From NCBI GenBank assembly GCA_937871145.1, contig CALMXN010000296.1, positions 1-5,402 on the forward strand: 5,402 nt of DNA. Reading direction: 5' to 3'. The notes beneath the pieces are model-generated. The model did not search any database. It was given only the letters and a program-made list of their open reading frames with translations, and was not told where the DNA came from. Of this stretch, positions 1 to 4,952 are shown piece by piece. A program made the position numbers and the translations under genes. Source of the DNA: an uncultured Clostridia bacterium (GTDB lineage: Bacteria > Bacillota > Clostridia > Oscillospirales > Ruminococcaceae). The stretch's first letter is position 1. Each line of letters begins with the position of its first letter.

Positions 1-30
1 AAATATAGAAAGCGATTTAAATATATTTTT

Positions 31-36
31 AAGGAG
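31..36 (+). promoter_or_regulatory. Ribosome-binding site deciding the start of the wall-anchored protein
   Basis: AAGGAG lies 9 bases before the ATG at 46 but only 3 bases before the in-frame GTG at 40, so ATG 46 is the better start. The ATG at 38 is followed directly by TGA and cannot be used. Only 39 bases precede the frame in this window, so the promoter is probably off the left edge. Confidence 0.75.
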
Positions 37-45
37 AATGTGAGA

Positions 46-1473
46 ATGAAGAAAACAATATCAAGAATTGTCTCATTTGTTGTTGTGACAGCATTGGCTG
101 TTTCTTTTTCAACAGCTGCATTTGCACAGGAAAGTCAGCCCGCAACTGCCACAAAAGCAATTGACCTCAAGAAAGCTACTGTTTCAAGAGTAGTAGGCCC
201 ATATTTAATGTCATATAATGATGACACAAGATTACCAATGGGGAATTCGCAATCAGAGGGTCCGTCTCTTGATGCTCAAGCAGTACCACCAGTACCACCG
301 ACACCACCAGTACCACCGACACCACCAGAAGTAGATACAAAGATTGACGATAATGGATTAGTAAAGACTATTCCAACAAATCTTGGCGATATAACTTTGT
401 CAGATGATTGTGAAATGTTCAGTGATAGTTTCTATGGCTTTTTTGAATTTGAATATAATACAAAGTATTTCTCTACAAAAGATACTTTGACATTGACAAT
501 GCCTGAAGGTGTAAAAGCATTTGGGTTCAGGGTAATAAGTGAAAACAATACTCCTGCAAAAATTACTGCAAAAACTGATAATGGAACTACTTTAATAACA
601 AATTATATGGAGGAAGGCCCTACAGAGGATAATGATGTAGAAAACGGAATTGCTTTCTACAGCGAAACATCAGATATTAAAACAATCACAATTTCATATG
701 ATCAGGATGGTTTTAATGGATTTGCTCTTGCTGATATATTTATTAATTCATTGGATATCAGAACATTATTTTCAAAGACAGATAAAACTGCAACAGGTGA
801 AGATTTTGCACCTCAAGCTGTGGGATTAATAAATGAAAATGATATGTTTTTAAAGCTAATCAAGGAATATGCAATTCTTAAAGACATTAAATTGGTACAA
901 AACGGTAATGCAGTTACAGAAGCTAAAAAAGCCGGTTCATATGACCTTGTACTGACAGTTGATAATATAGATCAGGAGAGATTGTATTCAATGCTTGATG
1001 AATTATATAATGTTACTGAACCAATACCTCCAGCTGTTAGGGCAAATAAAACTGAGCTTGATGAGAGTTATAGATTAGCTATAGAAGAACAAGGCTATGA
1101 AGTAATATCAGAATATATTAATAATATGATTAATTCAGATGATTACAGTGATAAAGTTCTTACAACATCAACTATAGTAATTAAGGATTTCATAAAACTT
1201 AATGCAAAGGTTGAAGAAAAACCAGAAGTAAAACCAGAAGTAAAACCTGAAGTAAAACCAGAAGTAAAACCTGAAGTAAAACCAGAAGTAAAACCAGAAG
1301 CAAAACCTGAAGTAAAACCAGAAGTAAAACCTGAAGTATTACCTGAAGAAAAAACTCCGCTTGCTCCTGTTGACAACCCAAAGACAGGTGCTCCGACAGT
1401 AGCAATCGCTCTTATGTTTGTTGCTGTATCTTCAGTAATAACAACAGTTGTATTAAAGAAAAAAGCAAAGTAA
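46..1473 (+). CDS. Sortase-anchored, secreted cell-wall protein with KPEV repeat stalk
   Basis: A 475-residue surface protein of unknown function. Residues 1-27 form a signal peptide: MKK start, hydrophobic core, AFA before the likely cleavage site. Residues 80-94 are a proline-rich linker (PPVPPT twice). Residues about 105-240 alternate short hydrophobic strands with polar turns and include an AFGFR segment and a TITISYDQDGFNGFALADI segment, suggesting a beta-sandwich adhesion or binding domain (inference; family not recognised). Residues about 250-385 are mixed and acidic. Residues 392-431 are ten KPEV/KPEA units, a likely rigid wall-spanning stalk. NPKTG at 444-448, a hydrophobic stretch and a KKKAK tail form an LPXTG-like sorting signal, so sortase should cleave between Thr and Gly and link the protein to peptidoglycan. 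Start chosen by the ribosome-binding site. It is followed by its own terminator. Confidence is high for localisation, low for role. Confidence 0.9.
   Translation: MKKTISRIVSFVVVTALAVSFSTAAFAQESQPATATKAIDLKKATVSRVVGPYLMSYNDDTRLPMGNSQSEGPSLDAQAVPPVPPTPPVPPTPPEVDTKIDDNGLVKTIPTNLGDITLSDDCEMFSDSFYGFFEFEYNTKYFSTKDTLTLTMPEGVKAFGFRVISENNTPAKITAKTDNGTTLITNYMEEGPTEDNDVENGIAFYSETSDIKTITISYDQDGFNGFALADIFINSLDIRTLFSKTDKTATGEDFAPQAVGLINENDMFLKLIKEYAILKDIKLVQNGNAVTEAKKAGSYDLVLTVDNIDQERLYSMLDELYNVTEPIPPAVRANKTELDESYRLAIEEQGYEVISEYINNMINSDDYSDKVLTTSTIVIKDFIKLNAKVEEKPEVKPEVKPEVKPEVKPEVKPEVKPEAKPEVKPEVKPEVLPEEKTPLAPVDNPKTGAPTVAIALMFVAVSSVITTVVLKKKAK
286..327 (+). repeat. Proline-rich PPVPPT repeat linker
   Basis: The DNA repeats the unit CCACCAGTACCACCGACA, giving PPVPPTPPVPPTPP at residues 81-94 of the wall protein. 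Such extended Pro-rich linkers usually separate the mature N-terminus from a folded domain. Two nearly identical 18-base units plus a partial third make it a possible slippage site. Confidence 0.8.
1219..1350 (+). repeat. 12-bp tandem repeat encoding KPEV, ten units plus a degenerate LPEE unit
   Basis: Ten 12-base units (AAA-CCA/CCT-GAA-GTA) run from 1219 to 1338, followed by a degenerate TTA-CCT-GAA-GAA unit. Only the proline codon wobble (CCA or CCT) and one GTA-to-GCA change (unit 7, Ala) vary. The proline codons of units 1-5 read A,A,T,A,T and those of units 6-10 read the same, so the array is also a 60-base duplication (1219-1278 and 1279-1338) with one difference. The repeat keeps frame whatever the unit number, so stalk length can vary between strains. 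Confidence 0.95.
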
Positions 1474-1484
1474 TTTAAACATTG

Positions 1485-1515
1485 AAAAAGCTCCGTGATT
1501 ATCACGGAGCTTTTT
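1485..1515 (+). terminator. Intrinsic terminator of the wall-protein gene
   Basis: A perfect 14-bp stem (AAAAAGCTCCGTGA at 1485-1498 with TCACGGAGCTTTTT at 1502-1515) closes a 3-base loop and ends in a five-T run, 11 bases after the wall-protein stop. With A's at one foot and T's at the other, it could act in both directions. Its T-run ends where dpaA homology begins, so it isolates the dpaA remnant from upstream transcription. Confidence 0.93.
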
Positions 1516-2018
1516 GTCATTTTACGAATACAGTACCTACAAGCGAGGGTGCAATTCAGATTGCTATGGAAGAGCTTTCGACAACTATCTATGGGCTGAA
1601 TGTACTTATTACTGGTTTTGGTCGCATTACAAAGGTAATGGTAAAAGCATTGACAGGCCTCGGCGCAAAGGTAACAATTACAGCAAGAAAGTATTCAGAT
1701 CTTGCGTGGGCTGAGATTTACGGCTGCAGAGCAATACATATAAGTGAGCTCGACAGCTGTCTTTCTGACTTTGATATAGTGTATAACACAGTGCCGGCAG
1801 TAATTCTTGACGATAAGCGTCTTTCTGCGCTGAAGGATAGCTGTCTTGTAATAGATCTTGCTTCAAAGCCGGGCGGAGTTGATTTTGAAACAGCAGGACG
1901 CCTTGGTATAAAAACTATCTGGGCATTGTCGCTCCCTGGAAAGGTTGCACCAATAACTTCTGGAGAAATAATAGCAGGAACAATCTGTAATATTCTTTCA
2001 GAGAGAGGTGAAAACTGA
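1516..2018 (+). pseudogene. dpaA: 5'-truncated dipicolinate synthase subunit A (dpaA/spoVFA), C-terminal NAD(P)-binding part only
   Basis: Full DpaA, about 300 residues, works with DpaB in the spore mother cell to make dipicolinic acid from the lysine-pathway dihydrodipicolinate intermediate. Here only the C-terminal part is present, about 165 residues. It has the family's TNTVPTSEGAIQIAME segment, the Rossmann loop ITGFGRIT, the IDLASKPGGVDF motif and the LPGKVAPITSGEI motif. The N-terminal domain, about 125-130 residues in Bacillus subtilis DpaA, is absent. The frame stays open back to a TTG at 1482, but those codons are the terminator hairpin and nothing before them resembles a ribosome-binding site. 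The next in-frame start, ATG 1566, also lacks a well-spaced one. The third Gly of GxGxxG reads Thr. There are no internal stops, so the break may be recent. It overlaps dpaB by one base. Identity is confident; whether it is a dead gene, a rearranged gene or an assembly join is open. Confidence 0.85.
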
Positions 2019-2596
2019 TGTCATTAAAAAATTTAAATATAGGATTTGCAATGTGCGGATCATTCTGTACATTCAATAAAGCTTTTGTTGCTGCCAAGGA
2101 GCTTGTTTCTCTTGGTGCTAATGTTACTCCGATTATGTCCTTTAATGCAAAAAATATTTCATCAAGATTTGGCACAGCAGAGGAAAACACAAAAATTCTT
2201 GAGGAGATATGTAATAAAAAAATAATTTCAACCATAGAAGATGCTGAGCCTATCGGCCCGAAGAAATTGCTTGATGCACTTGTTGTAGTCCCTTGCACAG
2301 GTAATACTCTTGCAAAACTTGCTATTGGCATAACAGATACCCCTGTAACTATGGCTGTAAAATCGCATATAAGAAATATGCGCCCTGTAATAATCGCTAT
2401 TTCAACCAATGATGCTCTTGCTAACTCTGCTAAAAACATAGGTACGTTAATGAATTATAAGAATTATTATTTTGTTCCTTATAAGCAGGATGACAGCGAA
2501 GCAAAGCCGAATTCACTTGTTGCAAAATATGAGCTTATTCCTGATACTATACTTTCCGCACTTGATGGTAAGCAGATTCAGCCATTATTATATTAA
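2018..2596 (+). CDS. dpaB: Dipicolinate synthase subunit B (SpoVFB), flavoprotein-like
   Basis: This 192-residue protein matches dipicolinate synthase subunit B over its full length, close to the usual 190-200 residues. It carries the N-terminal phosphate-binding-like segment GFAMCGSFCT (9-18), EPIGPK (77-82), PCTGNTLAKLA (92-102), ISTNDAL (128-134), PYKQDD (154-159) and KPNSLVAK (163-170), all typical of the family, which shares the flavoprotein fold of phosphopantothenoylcysteine decarboxylase-like proteins. With DpaA it makes dipicolinic acid, the calcium chelator loaded into the spore core, normally under late mother-cell control. The ATG overlaps the dpaA TGA by one base (TGATG), with AGAGGTG at 2004-2010 spaced 7 bases away, so translation is probably coupled. 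The gene looks intact although its partner is truncated, and I see no obvious promoter just upstream. Confidence 0.93.
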   Translation: MSLKNLNIGFAMCGSFCTFNKAFVAAKELVSLGANVTPIMSFNAKNISSRFGTAEENTKILEEICNKKIISTIEDAEPIGPKKLLDALVVVPCTGNTLAKLAIGITDTPVTMAVKSHIRNMRPVIIAISTNDALANSAKNIGTLMNYKNYYFVPYKQDDSEAKPNSLVAKYELIPDTILSALDGKQIQPLLY

Positions 2597-2605
2597 TAGA
2601 GTAAT

Positions 2606-2644
2606 TAGCTTTTTACTAAGTGTAATCATAAACATTAAAAGCTA
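2606..2644. repeat. AT-rich inverted repeat after dpaB, weak hairpin
   Basis: TAGCTTTT (2606-2613) and AAAAGCTA (2637-2644) can form an 8-bp stem around a 23-base loop, 10 bases after the dpaB stop. The stem has only two G-C pairs and no T-run follows on the + strand, so a terminator function is doubtful. It is the only terminator-like structure between dpaB and the next promoter. Confidence 0.3.
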
Positions 2645-2693
2645 TGCATAAAAATATATTAGTAATTTTGTGTAGTTTTTTTAATTAAAATAC

Positions 2694-2722
2694 TATACAA
2701 ATTGTCTATTTTGTTGTATAAT
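2694..2722 (+). promoter_or_regulatory. Sigma-A-type promoter of the cytidylate-kinase-like gene
   Basis: The -10 is a perfect TATAAT (2717-2722). A TATACA (2694-2699) 17 bases upstream fits the -35 at four of six positions. Transcription should start near 2729, about 19 bases before the ATG. A perfect inverted repeat, TATACAA (2694-2700) and TTGTATA (2714-2720), covers both hexamers and could be a repressor site. Confidence 0.65.
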
Positions 2723-2734
2723 AAGAAAAACAAG

Positions 2735-2742
2735 AGAGGTGA
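2735..2742 (+). promoter_or_regulatory. Ribosome-binding site deciding the kinase start
   Basis: AGAGGTGA is a near-complete Shine-Dalgarno match 5 bases before the ATG at 2748. The in-frame GTG at 2739 lies inside this site, so it cannot be the start; the protein begins MDNIITIGRQ. Confidence 0.75.
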
Positions 2743-2747
2743 GGAAG

Positions 2748-3368
2748 ATGGATAATATTATCACTATCGGAAGACAATATGGCAGCGGCGGACGTGTAAT
2801 CGGGGAAAAAGTTGCTGAGGCTTTGAATATTCCTTTTTATGATAAGGATTTGATTGCACTTGCAGCAAAACAAAGCGGAATCAGTGAAGATTTATTTTAT
2901 CAGAATGACGAAACCCAGCCAGGAAGTTTTATATATTCACTTGTAATGGGAACATATCCGTTGGTTGAGGGTAACACTATATATCCAAATCTTCCGATGA
3001 ATCATAAAGTATTTCTTGCACAGTTTGATGCAATAAAGGAAATTGCAAAACAAGGACCTTGTGTTATTGTAGGAAGATGTGCAGATTATGTATTACATGA
3101 ACATAAAAATGTTATAAATGTCTTTATTTCAGCAGATATTGATTTCCGTATCAAGAGAATATCTGAAACTGAAGATCTCAATGTTAAAAAAGTTGAGGAT
3201 TACATTAAAAAGGTCGATAAGAAAAGGTCAAACCACTATAAGTACTATACAAACAGAAAATGGGGCGATGCTACAAATTACGATCTTTGTATCAACAGCA
3301 GTAAGCTTGGCGTTGATAAAACAGCAGAGCTGATTATTAATTATGTCAAGATAAAAGAAGTCAGATAA
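2748..3368 (+). CDS. Cytidylate kinase-like family protein (P-loop nucleotide kinase)
   Basis: A 206-residue protein of the cytidylate-kinase-like group (the family usually called Cytidylate_kin_2), common in gut Clostridia and distinct from the essential Cmk. The P-loop is IITIGRQYGSGGR (4-16), in which the usual Walker Lys is replaced by the group's GGR ending. YDKDL follows at 31-35, as in nucleoside monophosphate kinases, then VIVGRCADYVL (107-117) and an Arg/Lys-rich lid-like region (FRIKRI at 133-138, KKVDKKRSNHYKYY at 154-167). A phosphotransferase acting on CMP or a related nucleotide is likely from the family, but substrate and role are unproven. It stands alone with its own promoter and terminator. 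It has no signal peptide or membrane segment, so it should be cytoplasmic. Confidence 0.88.
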   Translation: MDNIITIGRQYGSGGRVIGEKVAEALNIPFYDKDLIALAAKQSGISEDLFYQNDETQPGSFIYSLVMGTYPLVEGNTIYPNLPMNHKVFLAQFDAIKEIAKQGPCVIVGRCADYVLHEHKNVINVFISADIDFRIKRISETEDLNVKKVEDYIKKVDKKRSNHYKYYTNRKWGDATNYDLCINSSKLGVDKTAELIINYVKIKEVR

Positions 3369-3384
3369 ATTATTGATTTTTAAG

Positions 3385-3417
3385 AAAAGGAAGCAACGTG
3401 GGGTGGCTTCCTTTTTT
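3385..3417 (+). terminator. Intrinsic terminator of the kinase-like gene
   Basis: AAAAGGAAGC (3385-3394) pairs perfectly with GCTTCCTTTT (3406-3415) around an 11-base loop, and the downstream arm runs into a six-T tract (3412-3417). It begins 17 bases after the kinase stop codon. Confidence 0.92.
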
Positions 3418-3438
3418 CATATTAATTGTTTATAATAT

Positions 3439-3468
3439 AAAAAAACGAGCAGTTAAAACTGCTCGTTT
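3439..3468 (-). terminator. Intrinsic terminator of metY
   Basis: On the minus strand AAACGAGCAGT pairs perfectly with ACTGCTCGTTT (11 bp; plus-strand arms 3443-3453 and 3458-3468) around a 4-base loop, then runs into a seven-T tract (3445-3439). It starts about 12 bases after the metY stop. On the + strand the stem is followed by the T-rich TTTGTGTTTGTTT, so it may also stop read-through from the kinase side. Confidence 0.92.
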
Positions 3469-3479
3469 GTGTTTGTTTA

Positions 3480-4742
3480 TTAGATTTGTTCAAGTGCCTG
3501 CTTGATATCAGCAATAATATCATTGACATTTTCAAGTCCGACTGAGAATCTGATAAGACCAGCATTAATGCCACATGCAATAAGCTGTTCATCTGTGAGC
3601 TGACGGTGTGTTGCACTTGCTGGGTGAAGAACACAGGTTCTTATATCAGCAACGTGAACGACCTTTGAAGCAAGCTTCAAGCCGTCCATAAATTTAACAG
3701 CAGTTTCACGTCCGCCCTTGATAACAAATGAAATTACACCACTTGTTCCGTCTGGAAGATATTTAGCAACAAGCTCTTTCTGTGGGCTGTCCTTAAGTCC
3801 AGGATATTTGACACTTTCAATTTTATCAGAAGTGCAAAGGAACTGTGCAACCTGTGTTGCGTTATCGCAGTACTGCTTCATTCTGAGTGGCAATGTTTCA
3901 AGACCAAGATTTAAAAGGAATGCTGAATGAGCAGCAGGATAGCATCCTAAATCCCTCATTAACTGCATTCTTGCCTTGATGATATAAGCAAGCTTGCCAA
4001 ATTCTTTTGTATAAACAACACCATGATAGCTGTCATCTGGTGTAGTGAATTCAGGGAAATCTCCATTTGTCCAGTCAAAGTTACCGCTGTCAACGATAAC
4101 ACCGCCGACCTGAAGTGCGTGACCGTCCATATATTTTGTTGTTGAGTGAACTACAATGTCAGCACCCCATTCAAAAGGTCTGCAAAGAATTGGTGTGGCA
4201 AATGTATTGTCAACAATCAAAGGAACCTTATTCTTGTGTGCAAACTTTGCGAATTTTTCAATATCAAAAACAGTTAAAGCCGGGTTTGCAATAGTTTCAC
4301 CGAATACAGCCTTAGTGTTTGGCTTGAAAGCCTTCTGAAGCTCCTCTTCACAAGCATCCGGGTTAACAAAAATGCATTCAATACCGAATCTTTTAAGTGT
4401 AACAGCAAAAAGGTTTACTGTTCCACCGTAGATTGTTGATGCTGAAATAAAGCTGTCGCCTGCTTTACATATATTAAGGATTGAAAGAAGTGAAGCAGCC
4501 TGACCACTTGATGTTGCCAAAGCGCCGACTCCGCCTTCAAGTGCAGCAATTTTCTTTTCAACAGCGTCAACCGTAGGGTTGGCAAAACGTGAATACATGA
4601 ATTCAGTTGGCATATCAAAAAGTGCCGCAATATGTTCAGTTGAGTCAAAGCAGTACGTAGTGCTTTGTACTATAGGTACAACACGTGGTTCACCGTTTTT
4701 TGGGGTGTAACCTTCGTGAAGGCATTGTGTTTCAATCTTCAT
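3480..4742 (-). CDS. metY: O-acetylhomoserine sulfhydrylase (O-acetylhomoserine aminocarboxypropyltransferase)
   Basis: A full-length 420-residue PLP enzyme of the Cys/Met-metabolism family. It converts O-acetylhomoserine and sulfide to homocysteine, the direct-sulfhydrylation route to methionine, in the cytoplasm. Visible motifs: YSRFANPT (50-57), SSGQAA (78-83) at the cofactor phosphate, Tyr105 in STIYGG, VDNTFATP (177-184) with the cofactor-ring Asp178, and HSTTKYMDGH (199-208) with the Schiff-base Lys203. LHPASATHR (372-380) and Arg398 lie in the substrate-carboxylate region. The segment FDWTNGDFPEFTTPDDSYHG (222-241) is the insertion that marks O-acetylhomoserine sulfhydrylases and argues against cystathionine gamma-synthase or methionine gamma-lyase. 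The ATG has GAGG 6 bases upstream and AAGGAG 12 bases upstream. It is a single-gene unit with its own promoter and terminator. Its 5' leader is only about 28 bases, too short for an S-box or T-box. Confidence 0.95.
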   Translation of the reverse strand: MKIETQCLHEGYTPKNGEPRVVPIVQSTTYCFDSTEHIAALFDMPTEFMYSRFANPTVDAVEKKIAALEGGVGALATSSGQAASLLSILNICKAGDSFISASTIYGGTVNLFAVTLKRFGIECIFVNPDACEEELQKAFKPNTKAVFGETIANPALTVFDIEKFAKFAHKNKVPLIVDNTFATPILCRPFEWGADIVVHSTTKYMDGHALQVGGVIVDSGNFDWTNGDFPEFTTPDDSYHGVVYTKEFGKLAYIIKARMQLMRDLGCYPAAHSAFLLNLGLETLPLRMKQYCDNATQVAQFLCTSDKIESVKYPGLKDSPQKELVAKYLPDGTSGVISFVIKGGRETAVKFMDGLKLASKVVHVADIRTCVLHPASATHRQLTDEQLIACGINAGLIRFSVGLENVNDIIADIKQALEQI

Positions 4743-4776
4743 GTGAATCCTCTTCTCCTTAAATTAATTGTTTAAA

Positions 4777-4805
4777 ATTATATCATATAAAGTATATAGT
4801 GTCAA
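4777..4805 (-). promoter_or_regulatory. Consensus sigma-A promoter of metY with extended -10
   Basis: Read on the minus strand, TTGACA (4805-4800) and TATAAT (4782-4777) are both perfect matches with a 17-base spacer, and TGA just before the -10 adds the extended TGn element. Transcription should start near 4770, about 28 bases before the ATG. This should be a strong promoter unless repressed. Confidence 0.88.
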
Positions 4806-4819
4806 ATAAGCGCCTGCTA

Positions 4820-4831
4820 TTTTTTAAAAAA
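4820..4831. promoter_or_regulatory. T6A6 tract, possible UP element of metY
   Basis: TTTTTTAAAAAA is a perfect 12-base palindrome at about -50 to -61 relative to the predicted metY start. A-tracts there often bind the RNA polymerase alpha subunits or bend DNA. The role is inferred from position only. Confidence 0.4.
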
Positions 4832-4864
4832 GTATTACTAAAGCAATAAGATACTAATTATACG

Positions 4865-4885
4865 AAATAAATTAACATTTTATTT
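4865..4885. promoter_or_regulatory. Inverted repeat between metY and the ROK regulator, candidate operator
   Basis: AAATAAA (4865-4871) and TTTATTT (4879-4885) are perfect inverted arms around a 7-base centre that contains a TTAACA -35-like hexamer (4872-4877). ROK repressors usually bind such AT-rich dyads, often near their own gene. In DNA this AT-rich chance is a real alternative. Confidence 0.35.
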
Positions 4886-4905
4886 ATAATTATACATACT
4901 TATTA

Positions 4906-4914
4906 TGGTAAAAT
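4906..4914 (+). promoter_or_regulatory. Possible extended -10 for the ROK regulator
   Basis: TGGTAAAAT is an extended -10 (TGn plus TAAAAT, five of six). Transcription would start near 4921, about 32 bases before the start codon. No good -35 lies at the right distance. An alternative is TTAACA (4872-4877) with CATACT (4895-4900) at 17 bases. Neither is decisive. Confidence 0.35.
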
Positions 4915-4940
4915 TAAATCTATAAATTTGTAAAAAATAA

Positions 4941-4947
4941 AGGGTGA
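4941..4947 (+). promoter_or_regulatory. Ribosome-binding site deciding the TTG start of the ROK regulator
   Basis: AGGGTGA precedes the TTG at 4953 by 5 bases. The in-frame GTG at 4944 lies within this site and is unsuitable, and an in-frame TAA at 4938 rules out any start further upstream. The regulator therefore most likely starts with TTG. Confidence 0.65.
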
Positions 4948-4952
4948 TTGTA

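Noticed and set aside
1219..1338. CRISPR array or other spaced repeat
   Set aside because: The units are contiguous 12-base in-frame repeats without spacers and code for a KPEV stalk.
1482..1515. TTG at 1482 as the true start of a short DpaA
   Set aside because: No ribosome-binding site precedes it, the first 11 codons are the terminator hairpin, and those residues have no DpaA likeness.
1143..1520. Open frames on the minus strand across the KPEV repeat (Phe-Thr-Ser-Gly or Leu-Val-Leu-rich products)
   Set aside because: They are artefacts of a stop-free 12-base repeat read in reverse, with no ribosome-binding site and a low-complexity product, inside a clearly coding wall-protein gene.
1915..2439. 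174-codon minus-strand open frame opposite dpaA-dpaB
   Set aside because: It lies antisense to a protein with full-length DpaB family motifs, has no recognisable product, and is explained as a codon-bias shadow.
2702..2722. TTGTCT (2702-2707) as the -35 of the kinase promoter
   Set aside because: It is only 9 bases from the TATAAT, far too close. TATACA at 2694-2699 has the correct 17-base spacing.
3718..4338. Plus-strand open frames opposite metY
   Set aside because: They are short, lack good start signals and oppose conserved MetY motifs in the minus-strand gene.
4743..4776. S-box or T-box riboswitch upstream of metY
   Set aside because: The consensus promoter leaves only about 28 bases of leader, with no stem-loop array, no T-box sequence and no terminator.
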